From Tautonia marina (GTDB lineage: Bacteria > Planctomycetota > Planctomycetia > Isosphaerales > Isosphaeraceae), in NCBI RefSeq assembly GCF_009177065.1, contig NZ_WEZF01000011.1, positions 1-64,000 of the forward strand: DNA of 64,000 nucleotides, read 5' to 3'. The number at the start of each line of letters is the position of its first letter. The first letter of the stretch is position 1. Below the pieces are notes generated by a model. That model ran no database searches. It had not been told where the DNA came from and saw only the letters and a program-made list of their open reading frames with translations. The position numbers were made by a program, and so were the translations under genes. Shown piece after piece: positions 55,609-64,000 of the stretch.

Positions 55609-57054
55609 ATGGATCGACGCATCCTCGTGGTCGATGATAGCGAGCTGACCTGCCAGCAGCTCTCGTTGCTGCTCAGCCGACCCGATCGCCGGATCAAGGT
55701 CGTCACGAACGGCACCGAGGCCCTCGAACGGATCGTCGACGGCAAGTTCTCGCTCGTGCTCACCGACCTGCGGATGGACGGCCGGGGGATTGACGGGCTC
55801 GACCTGATCCGCGAGATCCGCCAGCGCGATCTCCCCGTCACGGTCATCGTCATGACCGCCTTCGCCTCGATCGACGTGGCCGTCGAGGCCATGAAGCTCG
55901 GCGCCTACGACTTCCTCACCAAACCGATCGACCCGGATCAGGTCCAGGTTCTCGTCGAGCGCGCCCTGGCCGACCGGAGTCTGCTCGACGAGGTGAACGA
56001 CGCCCGCGACCGGCTCCGCCAGCGGTTCGGCTTTCACAACCTGCTCGGCACCAGCCCCGGCATGCGCGATGTGTTCGAGCGGGTCGAGCGCGTCGCCTCG
56101 GCCCACTGCAACGTCCTGATCACGGGAGAGACCGGCACCGGCAAGGAGCTGGTCGCCCAGGCCCTGCACCTGGCCGACGCCACCCGATCCGGCCCGCTCG
56201 TCGCCGTCAACTGCGCGGCCCTGCCCGAGCCGTTGCTCGAAAGCGAGCTGTTCGGCCACGAGAAAGGGGCCTTCACCGGGGCCGACCGCCGCAAGCAAGG
56301 CCGGTTCGAGCTGGCCGAAGGGGGAACCCTCTTTCTCGACGAGATCGGCGAGCTGCCCCTTGGCGTGCAGGCGAAGCTCCTGCGCGTCCTGCAGGACGGC
56401 ACCTTCGAGCGCGTCGGCGGCACCGAGACGTTGCAGGTCAACACCCGCATCCTCGCCGCGACCAACGTGGACCTGAAACGGGCCGTGTCCGAGGGAACCT
56501 TCCGCGAGGATCTTTTCTTCCGGCTCAACGTCGTCACCGTCAGCTTGCCGCCGCTCCGCGATCGCCCGGAAGACATCCCGCTATTGGTCGATCACTTCCT
56601 CGACCTGCTCCGCGAGCGCGGGTATCCGAAAAAGAGCTTCGCCCGAGAAACCCTGAGCCGGATGGCCCGATACGACTGGCCGGGCAATGTCCGGGAGCTG
56701 GAGCATCTGGTCGAGCAACTGGCGATCACCGCCCCGGGCGAGGTCGTTCGCGTCGAGCACCTGCCCCCTTACCTCGCCGAAGGCCCCGACGAGGGCGCGC
56801 TCGACCTCAGCTTCGACGTCCGCCGCCCGTTGCACGAGATTACCCGAGAGCTGACCGAACGGATCGAACGCTCCTACCTCTGCGGCGTCCTCGAACGCTA
56901 CCGAGGCCGCATCGACCGCTCGGCCGCCCACAGCGGCCTCTCGCGCCGGAGCATCAGCGAAAAGCTTCGCATCCACGCCATCGACAAGGCCGACTTCAAG
57001 CCCCGCTCCTCGTCCTCGTCCTCGGCACGCCGAAGCGTCGCAGTCGGAGACTAA
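55609..57054 (+). CDS. NtrC-family sigma-54-dependent response regulator
   Basis: 481 aa. The receiver domain has Asp9/Asp10 and phospho-acceptor Asp53 (LVLTDLRMDG), with FLTKPIDPD. The AAA+ domain has Walker A GETGTGKE, the sigma-54 contact loop GAFTGADRRKQGRFE, Walker B LFLDEIGELP and the sensor II region WPGNVRELEHL. The C-terminal Fis-type HTH (GRIDRSAAHSGLSRRSISEK) binds upstream sequences. It drives transcription from -24/-12 promoters when phosphorylated. No cognate kinase gene is adjacent. The last 15 residues are Ser/Arg-rich. Confidence 0.95.
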   Translation: MDRRILVVDDSELTCQQLSLLLSRPDRRIKVVTNGTEALERIVDGKFSLVLTDLRMDGRGIDGLDLIREIRQRDLPVTVIVMTAFASIDVAVEAMKLGAYDFLTKPIDPDQVQVLVERALADRSLLDEVNDARDRLRQRFGFHNLLGTSPGMRDVFERVERVASAHCNVLITGETGTGKELVAQALHLADATRSGPLVAVNCAALPEPLLESELFGHEKGAFTGADRRKQGRFELAEGGTLFLDEIGELPLGVQAKLLRVLQDGTFERVGGTETLQVNTRILAATNVDLKRAVSEGTFREDLFFRLNVVTVSLPPLRDRPEDIPLLVDHFLDLLRERGYPKKSFARETLSRMARYDWPGNVRELEHLVEQLAITAPGEVVRVEHLPPYLAEGPDEGALDLSFDVRRPLHEITRELTERIERSYLCGVLERYRGRIDRSAAHSGLSRRSISEKLRIHAIDKADFKPRSSSSSSARRSVAVGD

Positions 57055-57094
57055 CCGGAGCCTCCGCCCGATTCGCTGACCGATCCGTTCCGGC

Positions 57095-57120
57095 CCCTCT
57101 CCCCGCGAGCGGGGAGAGGG
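57095..57120. repeat. REP-like hairpin, copy 2
   Basis: CCCTCTCCCC and GGGGAGAGGG (10 bp) around a GCGAGC loop, followed by TTGGGGTGAGGGG. Its reverse complement lines up with the CCCTCACC...CCCTCTCCC element near 31250. It lies between convergent genes. Confidence 0.75.
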
Positions 57121-57165
57121 TTGGGGTGAGGGGTCCCTGGCGGCTCCGACCCGGTCCCCGAACGA

Positions 57166-58059
57166 TCACTCCTCCGGAATCGGCTGCGAACGATCGTTGC
57201 CGATCAGAACATCCGTATCCGGATACTGCCCGACCCACTCACCCCAGGTGAGCCGTTCCAGGGTTTTGTGCGCCGGCAGCCGGGTGCCGACGTATTCACC
57301 ATTGACGCAGGTCAGGGCCGAGCCGTCGGGCTCCTCCAGCCAGAGACTCTTGGTTTTCCGATCGTAGAACAACGGAACCTTGTCATCGGTCGCGTACCCG
57401 GTGGTGCCGAGCGTTACGGGTGTTCCCTCGATGTCGCGCCGGTAGATGCGGACAGTGTCTGGTCCTCGGGCATAGACAATTGCGATGGGAGTCTCGCCGT
57501 CGACATCGTTGACGATCTCAACCTTCGTCAAGGCCCCCATCGGATAGGCTCTCGGGCCAGACTCCAGCACCACGCCCACCACCTCATTCCGATCGCCGAT
57601 GTTCTGGGCAATCTCCCCATCGGGAGCTTGGAGGATCGGGTAATCGACGCCCGGAATCGAGTCGCGCCCGAAGCCTCCCTGGAGGATCATCGGGTCGAAC
57701 TGCGCGTCGGTCACATCATAAAACTCGGGAGTTTCGCCGTCGCCGATCGAGGCAAAGAGCAGTTTTTTCCCGTCTTCCTCGAAGTGAAATTGAGGTGGTC
57801 GGGAATTGTATTCCTTCCGGTAATTCAGGCCGAGGTATCCGACCGGCGCCGACAGGTCGCGGTCTTCCACCGCAAGCTGATATTCCTTCACCTGTTCATA
57901 CAGGTCGGCCCCGACCAATTTCCAGAACAGGAATCCCCCCAGACCGATGACCGCCAGGCCGATCACGCTTCGTCGCAGCAGTGACGAGGAACGAGAAGGC
58001 GCCGGAGGCGTGGCGGGAGGAGGTGTCGGCGTCGGTTCGACAGGTTGTTGGCTCATCAC
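57166..58059 (-). CDS. DUF3179-family membrane-anchored protein
   Basis: 297 aa. A Pro/Thr/Ser-rich start (1-25) leads to one transmembrane helix (29-47, LRRSVIGLAVIGLGGFLFW); the rest is outside. The body is typical of DUF3179: PVGYLGLNYRKEYNSRPPQF, then RAYPMGALTKVEIVNDVDG with IAIVYARGPDTVRIYRR and ALTCVNGEYVGTRLPA. The biochemical role of the family is unknown. It is the most downstream of four leftward genes (36 bp after the CRTAC1 gene). Confidence 0.85.
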   Translation of the reverse strand: MMSQQPVEPTPTPPPATPPAPSRSSSLLRRSVIGLAVIGLGGFLFWKLVGADLYEQVKEYQLAVEDRDLSAPVGYLGLNYRKEYNSRPPQFHFEEDGKKLLFASIGDGETPEFYDVTDAQFDPMILQGGFGRDSIPGVDYPILQAPDGEIAQNIGDRNEVVGVVLESGPRAYPMGALTKVEIVNDVDGETPIAIVYARGPDTVRIYRRDIEGTPVTLGTTGYATDDKVPLFYDRKTKSLWLEEPDGSALTCVNGEYVGTRLPAHKTLERLTWGEWVGQYPDTDVLIGNDRSQPIPEE

Positions 58060-58095
58060 AGTTCGCCTTCGGAACGGGAATCGAAGGAAATCGGA

Positions 58096-59892
58096 TCAGT
58101 CCTGAAACGGACGACTCGTCATGGTCGGGCCGTCCTGATGGATCGTCAAGCACGTCTTGACGTCAAGGTTGTCGAAGCGGTCTTCCGAGCCGTCGGGCCA
58201 TCGGACCCGCAGCCGGTCGATGGTCGAGGCGTTGCCCAGCCCGAAATGCAACCGAACATCCGACGCGGCCAGAATACTCCCACCGCGGCGAACCGTCCCT
58301 TTGAACGTGCGGCCCCCGGCCTCCAACTCGACCCGGGCCCCAATCGCCTCCAGGTTCGGCCGGCGGCCGACCAGCCGGAGCATCACTGCCGACCCTTCGG
58401 ATGATCCTTCGTTGATCAGCATGCGCAAGGGGCCGTCGATGGTCGAGATCACCAGGTCGAGATCACCGTCGTTGTCCAGATCGCCGACGGCCACCGCTCG
58501 ACCCGACCGAATGGAGTCCAGGTCGGGCCCCCACGAGGCTGTCACCTCTTCCAGCGTTCTCCCCTCTCGATTGCGCAGGAAGATCGCCGGCATGTCGTAG
58601 TGGGCATCGGGCACGTTGGGATAGACGTGCCCGTTGGCCTGAAACAGGTCGGGCCAACCGTCGGCATCGAAATCGGCCAGTACCAGCCCCCAGCCGACGA
58701 ACCCGCCCGTCAGCCCCCAGAGCGAGAAATCGCTCGCACGATCCGCGTAGAGATGATCGCCGAGGTTCGCGTACACGCGGCTCCCTTCCTGCCGGAAGTT
58801 GCTCAGGGCCAGGTCGAGCCGTCCATCGCCGTCGAGGTCGGCCACATCGACGGCCATGCTCCCTTCGGCAATTCCATAGGTGTTGTACGCGACTCCGGCC
58901 GGAACGCCGATCTCCTCGAAGCGCCCCTCGCCCAGGCCTCGGAACAGCTCATTGGCATGGGTATCGTTGGTCACGTACAAATCCAGATGCCCGTCTTCGT
59001 TCAGATCGACCAGCAGGGCCGACATCCCCTTGTTCGGCGCCCGAAGCAGCCCGGCCCGCTCGGTCCAGTCCTCAAACGTACCGTCCCCCCGGTTCCGCCA
59101 GAGCCGGTCGGTCTGGCCCGGCAAGGTCGCCGGTCCCTGGAAGACCGGCACACCGGGCAAATAATCGTTCAGGGCAGGGGGGTGAAGGGGATCGACCTCC
59201 AGGTAGTTCGTTACATAAAGGTCAACCCATCCATCTTCGTCCACATCTCCCCAGGTGGCCGAAACGCCCCAGCTCGGGTCGTCGATCCCGGCGGCTCGGG
59301 TCACATCCTCGAACGTGCCGTCTCCCCGGTTCCGCCAGAGCGTGTCGGGACCATGCTGCACCACGATCAGGTCCGGGAAGCCGTCGGCGTCGAAATCGGC
59401 CACGGCCACCCCCTGGGCCCATCCGGTGTGCCGAAGACCCGAAATTTGGGTCGTGTCCGACCATTGTCCGGGGCCGTCGTTGCGGAACAGCCAGGGACCA
59501 CCGGCCGACCGCACCGCTCCCTCCCGAACCTCGCTCCCACCGGCGACAAAGAGATCGAGATCGCCGTCGGTGTCCATGTCGAACAGGGCGACTCCCGTCC
59601 CGATCGCGTCGAGTACGCAATGCTTTCGCGGGTCGCCGGATCGCGTCACCACGTCGATCCCGAACTCAGGGGCACGGTCCACGAACCAGGGGCCGACCTC
59701 AGGCTTCGAAATCGGAGCCCGAGCCGGTCTTGCTCCGCTCCGATCACCAACAGCGCCATCGGTCGCCTTGCGACACCCGAGCATCGTCAGCAGAACCGCC
59801 CCGACCCCGAACACCAAAAAACGATGGAGGAAGGCCCGAGTCGGCCTTCCCCCTGGGAGCAAACCCATACAATGACACTCCCTCGATCTCAT
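58096..59892 (-). CDS. CRTAC1-family lipoprotein (VCBS repeats plus ASPIC/UnbV)
   Basis: 598 aa. The N-terminus has a hydrophobic stretch and lipobox (FLVFGVGAVLLTMLGCRK), so it is likely a lipoprotein; ATG at 59868 is an alternative start. FG-GAP/VCBS repeats with Ca-binding-like D-x-D-x-DG motifs follow (FDMDTDGDLDLFVAGG; DVDEDGWVDLYVTNY; DLDGDGRLDLALSNF). The end is the ASPIC/UnbV domain (EAIGARVELEAGGRTFKGTV). Probably an extracellular binding propeller; a typical planctomycete family. Part of a leftward group with the small lipoprotein and DUF1559 genes. Confidence 0.92.
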   Translation of the reverse strand: MRSRECHCMGLLPGGRPTRAFLHRFLVFGVGAVLLTMLGCRKATDGAVGDRSGARPARAPISKPEVGPWFVDRAPEFGIDVVTRSGDPRKHCVLDAIGTGVALFDMDTDGDLDLFVAGGSEVREGAVRSAGGPWLFRNDGPGQWSDTTQISGLRHTGWAQGVAVADFDADGFPDLIVVQHGPDTLWRNRGDGTFEDVTRAAGIDDPSWGVSATWGDVDEDGWVDLYVTNYLEVDPLHPPALNDYLPGVPVFQGPATLPGQTDRLWRNRGDGTFEDWTERAGLLRAPNKGMSALLVDLNEDGHLDLYVTNDTHANELFRGLGEGRFEEIGVPAGVAYNTYGIAEGSMAVDVADLDGDGRLDLALSNFRQEGSRVYANLGDHLYADRASDFSLWGLTGGFVGWGLVLADFDADGWPDLFQANGHVYPNVPDAHYDMPAIFLRNREGRTLEEVTASWGPDLDSIRSGRAVAVGDLDNDGDLDLVISTIDGPLRMLINEGSSEGSAVMLRLVGRRPNLEAIGARVELEAGGRTFKGTVRRGGSILAASDVRLHFGLGNASTIDRLRVRWPDGSEDRFDNLDVKTCLTIHQDGPTMTSRPFQD

Positions 59893-59900
59893 GCGAGATC

Positions 59901-60071
59901 TTACATCTCACCCCCGTATTCCTTGGTCGCCTCCTTCTCGGCTTCCTCGAAATCAATCTCATCAATCTCGACCGGCGGCGGCGGCTTCTCACCACAACCG
60001 GGAAGGCTCAGGACCGCCATCAGGGAGGCACCAATCATGAAACCGAGCGCGTTTCGTCGGAAAAATTGCAT
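59901..60071 (-). CDS. 56-residue lipoprotein
   Basis: ATG at 60071, TAA at 59901-59903. After MQFFRRN a hydrophobic stretch (ALGFMIGASLMAVLSLPGC) ends in lipobox LPGC. The mature part is Pro-rich (GEKPPPPVEI) and then acidic (DEIDFEEAEKEATK), ending GGEM. Small lipoproteins of this design are common right after DUF1559 genes in planctomycetes, as here (185 bp downstream of one). Its role is unknown. Confidence 0.8.
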   Translation of the reverse strand: MQFFRRNALGFMIGASLMAVLSLPGCGEKPPPPVEIDEIDFEEAEKEATKEYGGEM

Positions 60072-60255
60072 CGCGACGTGAACCTTTCAAGGAATTTCGA
60101 ACGAGGAAAATCTCCGAGCAATGCATGACAACCCTGCCTGATTGCACCAATCAGAGCTGAGCCATGCATGGGACGACCCTCCCCACCCCGAGCGATCGGG
60201 ATGGGAATGGGTCGTGAACCAATCGCTGCGCGTGCGTGGGCCAATCCGCTCGCAA

Positions 60256-61278
60256 TCAGAACTGATCGGAGCTGACCACCTCACCGCCAACCCGGGTGCT
60301 CAGGGCCATCCAGGTCGGCAGCGCGACCGTTTCTTTGAAGAACTTCACACTGCCGTCGGCCATCACCGCGTTGGCGCCGCCCGGGTGATACGACGAGGCA
60401 GGCTTCATGATGAACCACCAGTCCGACGGACGGCAGCAGGTCTGATTCGGGGTCCGAATCGAGTTGAACCAGTTGCGCCAGATCGAACCTTCGACCCAGG
60501 CGTAACCTTTGTATCGCCACGATCCGCCCCAGGGAATCTCCCCAGAGCCCCAGTCAATCTGATTGCACGCTGTCACCGCCTCTTGAACCGTCGAGGTATT
60601 GCTCAGACCAACCGCCTGGTAGCAGTCCGAGACCTTCGTCCGGGCCGCTCCCACCACCAGCGGGCCATTGGCCACCTCGGCGCACAGCAGGGTGTTGCTG
60701 GTGCCGTCCTTGATCGATGCGAAGTTGACCAGGCTCAAGGCGTTGTTCGGCAGACCGCCGATGGTCGCCTCGGTACTATTGTTCCGCCCGTACGATCGGC
60801 CGAACAGGCCGTCCCACTGCTGGGTGCGAGGATACCACGTTCCCGAGTTCCAGGCGTAATTCGAGGCCCAGAACTGAAATGCGTCACTGGCGTACTCGGT
60901 GTAAATTTCTGAGGGGCACACGTAGGCACTGATCTTGGTCCGGCCCACGGTAATGGTCGCCGGGTCGGTCCAGATCCAGCGCACGCCCAGGTTGAAGTTG
61001 AACGAGTCGTACACCTGGGTCTGCTCCAGGAACGGCAGCAACCCCACCTGAGGCGACAGCCCGCCGGGCATCTCGCCCATCGGGAACGCTCCCCAGGTGT
61101 CATGATAGTTGTGCACCGCCAACCCGATCTGCTTCAGGTTATTCGTGCACTGGGCCCGGCGAGCCGCTTCACGCGCACTCTGCACGGCCGGCAACAGCAA
61201 GGCGATCAAGACACCGATAATGGCGATGACCACCAATAACTCGATCAACGTGAAGCCGCGACGTTCTCGATGATACAA
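60256..61278 (-). CDS. DUF1559 prepilin-like protein
   Basis: 340 aa from TTG 61278, which has AGGAGAG about 6 bp upstream; the open frame extends to 61494 but no family homology lies there. The type IV prepilin N-terminus is [20 protein letters not shown], with the cleavage Gly before Phe. A pattern follows typical of DUF1559: [20 protein letters not shown], then a long beta-rich middle. Its C-terminus has the H-X9-DG motif in [19 protein letters not shown]. Probably pseudopilin-like and surface exposed; planctomycetes carry many paralogs. Upstream lies a 522 bp non-coding stretch. Confidence 0.92.
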   Translation of the reverse strand: MYHRERRGFTLIELLVVIAIIGVLIALLLPAVQSAREAARRAQCTNNLKQIGLAVHNYHDTWGAFPMGEMPGGLSPQVGLLPFLEQTQVYDSFNFNLGVRWIWTDPATITVGRTKISAYVCPSEIYTEYASDAFQFWASNYAWNSGTWYPRTQQWDGLFGRSYGRNNSTEATIGGLPNNALSLVNFASIKDGTSNTLLCAEVANGPLVVGAARTKVSDCYQAVGLSNTSTVQEAVTACNQIDWGSGEIPWGGSWRYKGYAWVEGSIWRNWFNSIRTPNQTCCRPSDWWFIMKPASSYHPGGANAVMADGSVKFFKETVALPTWMALSTRVGGEVVSSDQF

Positions 61279-61800
61279 GGTCGCTCTCCTGTCAAAAGGG
61301 ACTCCGAGACAACAGCACGCCTGACGCATGAAGCCAGGAGCATGCCTGACATCACCCATGCGCAACCTACGGACATACTGGCGGAAACGAGCAGGGAGAG
61401 GAAACGACAGACTGTCACCGACAATCGAAACCAGGAGAAATGATTCCGATCGCAAGAACCGGATTCGGGAGAAATGCTGACCGCTGATGGCCATTCCTTG
61501 CCAGATCGAAACCGGTTCAGTTCCAAAAGCGCCTCAAACAATAGCTTCACTGCGTCACGAACGCAAAAGATTTTTTGATCCCCCCGAATTCTTAAACCAC
61601 ATCACCCGAACACACACACTCGCCCCCGACTTCAATCCCAAACCCAGGAACCTCCCCACCCACACCCCGATCTCAGGAGGACAGCGCCCCGGCGCAGTCC
61701 GCAAACCCTTCGCAAAGCTCAATGTCGCCGCTCAAGAAACTCGCACACGTTCAGGTGTTCAACGAAATCACCATTCAACACAAATCATCATCCCTCAGAC
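61279..61800. other. Intergenic region upstream of the DUF1559 gene
   Basis: 522 bp, less GC-rich and with many ACAC/CCCC runs (for example near 61605-61680). No domain-bearing frame, tRNA or palindrome seen. It should hold the promoter of the leftward DUF1559 gene; the gene on its other side also reads leftward and ends here. Confidence 0.45.
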
Positions 61801-64000
61801 TCACAACGCTCCGCTTGTCAGTTGCTCCCGCTGCCAGACCCGACGCCGATACATCACGATCCCCTGGTCGCGCGGTTTCGGCTCATCCAGAATTTGGTGG
61901 AACGGGAGGCGCCGGAACCGCTGATCGAACAGGTCGAGCAACCGCTCACCCGACAGAAGGCGGTCGTTGCGTTGTCGGATCGGCGCCAGGAACTCCACGC
62001 GAGGGTGTTCGTCCGTATTGAGCCGGGTTCCCGGGGCAGGGCGCGGCCAGTCTCCCCCATAAAGGCGGGCCAACGTCTCGGCCGAGTCGAGATACCGCTC
62101 GGGATCGTTCCGCGTATCGGTCAGCAACGGCAGAGTGGCATCGACCCGATTCGGGTCAATCGTCAGCGGTGCCTCGGACCCGATCAACGCCAGCATCGCT
62201 CGGTCCGACGCAAGCTGACCCCACCAAATCGAGGTGCTGGGAAACACCGAGGCGAAGCTATCCGCAATCATCGTCAGCTCGGTCGCCCCAAGCTGGTAGA
62301 GCGGCAACCACAGGCAGAACAGCCCTCCCGGATTGAGCCGCGATCGGGCCAGCCGGAACTGTTCCACCGTGTAGAGATACCCCGCGCGGCTTTCCCAGGG
62401 CACGAACAGGTCAGAGATGATCGCGTCGTAGGTCTTCCCCGAGGCAAGCAGGTCGTGCCGGGCGTCGTCGATTCGAATGGTCACCTTTGGATGACCGACC
62501 ACGCCGAGATTTTCCGGCTCGAAGAAGCGGGCCGTCTCGACCACTTCCGGAATCAACTCGACGATCTCGATCCGATCCACCTGCGGGTGAATCGTCGCCG
62601 CCCCCGAGGTCAGCCCCGTTCCCAGCCCCAGAAACAGGACCTCGCGCGGGTCGGGATGCAACAAGAGCGGCAGGTGCCCCTGCCGCAATTCTCTGACGGT
62701 CGATCGGCCGGTCGACCCCAGCCCGTAATGCAGGTTTTGCCGCAGAATTCGATTCCCGGAGGCCACCTGAACTACCTCGACCAATCCGTACGCCCCCTCC
62801 CAGCCGGCGAGAATCCTGATCCTCGGGTCCGGAGGTAAGGTCCGAACCCGTCCCGGAGCCGTAATCGCAACCCCCCCGAGCCCCACAAGCACCAGAACCA
62901 CCCCGACGGCGGCCAGCCTCCTCCCCGATCGCACCAGAAGCACAACCGGAATCAGCCCAAAAATCAGCGAAAAGACCACGATCGACGGCCACAGCCCCAC
63001 GCTCGGCAGAAAGACGACGCTCGCCAGCAACGCTCCCAGCGCCGCGGCCAGCGCGTTGCCGGCCGTCAGCCAACCCACCACCGCACCGCCTCCCATCCCC
63101 GAGGCTCCGGCCGCCTTCCAGATCCCCGGCAGGACCGCGCCCAGAACGCTCACCGGCGGCAAGACCACCAGAGCCACCAGCCCGAACACCCCGACCAAAT
63201 ACGCGGTGAATGTTGATCCAAATGTGAACGAGTCCAGATTTGTTAACCCAAGAAACACCGGCACCGAGAGCGAAACGCCCGCCGCTCCCAGCCCGGCCGC
63301 GATTCCCAGCAACCGCTCGGCTGACATCCGTCGATGCAACCGAGCCACCGCGGCCGACCCGATCGCCAGACCCGCCAGAAACACCGTCAACACCGCGCCA
63401 AACGTATAGGTACTGTTATGAAAAACCAGGGAGAACATCCGGGTGTAAAGAACCTGCAATCCCAGCGTTCCAAACCCCGAAAGCGCTGCCAGAGCCAACC
63501 AGAACCCAACCGATCCTTTGGAATCCGTGACGCTTTGCCCAGTCAACACCTCCCGTGCTTCCGACTTCGACTCCACCCCCGATTTCGATTCCTGACCACC
63601 CGCGCGCCCCCTGATCGCCATGAGACAGGCGACGATCCCACACCCTCCCGACAGCGCCGCCGCAATCCAGCCACTGCCCCGAACGCCGACGGCGAGCATC
63701 AAGACCGCGGTCGTCAACACCACCCCGACCAGTGCTCCGGCCGTGTTCAGCGCATACGCCAGAGCCACCCGCCCCGGCGCCAGGCGCCGATCGGGCGAAA
63801 GATGCTCGGCCATGAAGGGCAAGCTCGCCCCCAGGCCCACCGTCGCCGGGAGCAGCAAGCCAAACGCCAGCCCCCATCGAATCAACACTTGTACGACCGG
63901 CTCAGGATGAGACAGCCAGGCCGCCCACGAGGATTGCTCGACCGCATCCAGCAGCCTCGGCACCCACGGCACCCATCCCGCCACCACCAGTTCCGCCACG
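61801..64000 (-). CDS. Fused MFS-like membrane/spermidine synthase-like protein, 5' end beyond window
   Basis: At least 732 aa; the gene enters from the right edge. The first half has about ten membrane helices (GLAFGLLLPATVGLGASLPF; TAVLMLAVGVRGSGWIAAAL). The second half is a spermidine synthase-like Rossmann domain: VLFLGLGTGLTSGAATIH, the acidic IEIVELIPEVV, and YDAIISDLFVPWESRAG. It probably binds SAM or decarboxylated SAM, though the polyamine-binding residues are not certain. The gene family is broad, with no proven reaction. The 5' end is missing, so the true start is unknown. Confidence 0.85.
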   Translation of the reverse strand, partial: VAELVVAGWVPWVPRLLDAVEQSSWAAWLSHPEPVVQVLIRWGLAFGLLLPATVGLGASLPFMAEHLSPDRRLAPGRVALAYALNTAGALVGVVLTTAVLMLAVGVRGSGWIAAALSGGCGIVACLMAIRGRAGGQESKSGVESKSEAREVLTGQSVTDSKGSVGFWLALAALSGFGTLGLQVLYTRMFSLVFHNSTYTFGAVLTVFLAGLAIGSAAVARLHRRMSAERLLGIAAGLGAAGVSLSVPVFLGLTNLDSFTFGSTFTAYLVGVFGLVALVVLPPVSVLGAVLPGIWKAAGASGMGGGAVVGWLTAGNALAAALGALLASVVFLPSVGLWPSIVVFSLIFGLIPVVLLVRSGRRLAAVGVVLVLVGLGGVAITAPGRVRTLPPDPRIRILAGWEGAYGLVEVVQVASGNRILRQNLHYGLGSTGRSTVRELRQGHLPLLLHPDPREVLFLGLGTGLTSGAATIHPQVDRIEIVELIPEVVETARFFEPENLGVVGHPKVTIRIDDARHDLLASGKTYDAIISDLFVPWESRAGYLYTVEQFRLARSRLNPGGLFCLWLPLYQLGATELTMIADSFASVFPSTSIWWGQLASDRAMLALIGSEAPLTIDPNRVDATLPLLTDTRNDPERYLDSAETLARLYGGDWPRPAPGTRLNTDEHPRVEFLAPIRQRNDRLLSGERLLDLFDQRFRRLPFHQILDEPKPRDQGIVMYRRRVWQREQLTSGAL

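Noticed and set aside
61605-61620. CRISPR or microsatellite from ACACAC runs
   Set aside because: Only one short CA run without spacer-repeat order; a CRISPR array is not supported anywhere in the window.

Overview
The window looks like a chromosomal piece of a high-GC planctomycete, most likely of the Isosphaeraceae type. Family content points this way: a DUF1559 prepilin-like protein with the H-X9-DG end, a membrane-bound-dehydrogenase/HEAT/CxxCH cytochrome protein, a CRTAC1 (VCBS plus ASPIC/UnbV) lipoprotein, a ceramidase-like secreted protein, an alpha-2-macroglobulin giant, and many secreted proteins beside short genes known only from this phylum. No rRNA, CRISPR array or intact insertion sequence was seen. 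The genus is not proven.

Layout. 1-2.2 kb: end of a partial gene, a frame-disrupted tyrosine recombinase lying against the 3' end of tRNA-Phe(GAA), a 0.5 kb gene-poor stretch, and tRNA-Ile(GAT) with a terminator. 2.3-3.8 kb: three short leftward genes (acidic-tail protein, single-domain response regulator, small membrane protein). 4.1-14.4 kb: a rightward complex I operon in unusual form: nuoB, nuoC and nuoD are one gene; nuoI, nuoA, nuoH, nuoJ, nuoK and nuoN follow with two unrecognised small genes between them; nuoE, F, G, L and M are absent. The nuoJ gene has about 380 residues, including WD40-type beta-propeller repeats, inserted before its last membrane helix. 14.4-18.5 kb: rhomboid protease, small helical protein, FAD oxidoreductase. 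18.7-23.1 kb: leftward cytochrome/dehydrogenase and ceramidase-like pair. 23.5-27.7 kb: small L7/L12-C-like protein, glgC, a divergent Ser/Thr kinase, accA.

27.65-28.89 kb is a 1.2 kb stretch with no convincing gene. It carries two copies of a module, 281 bp apart: helically spaced GGTGCGC heptamers (3 and 4 copies) followed, exactly 53 bp later, by the same 16-mer. 28.9-36.4 kb: small membrane protein, hybrid histidine kinase, S46 dipeptidyl peptidase, a polynucleotide kinase-phosphatase without its ligase domain, and a Tat-exported Gfo/Idh/MocA oxidoreductase. 36.5-42.5 kb: a leftward cell-surface glycan cluster (FkbM methyltransferase, three GT4 glycosyltransferases, a small coiled-coil protein) and an adenylate kinase. 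42.7-45.8 kb: histidine phosphatase, secreted protein, M28 peptidase.

45.9-54.0 kb is one 2,694-codon gene for an exported alpha-2-macroglobulin-like protein with TPR arrays at both ends. 54.4-64 kb: alpha/beta hydrolase, NtrC-type regulator, DUF3179 protein, CRTAC1 lipoprotein, a 56-residue lipoprotein, the DUF1559 protein, and an MFS/spermidine synthase-like gene cut by the window edge.

The strongest candidates for something undescribed are the NuoJ/propeller chimera within the nuoBCD-fused operon, and the duplicated phased-heptamer module at 27.8-28.2 kb. All assignments come from reading the sequence; no database search was run.
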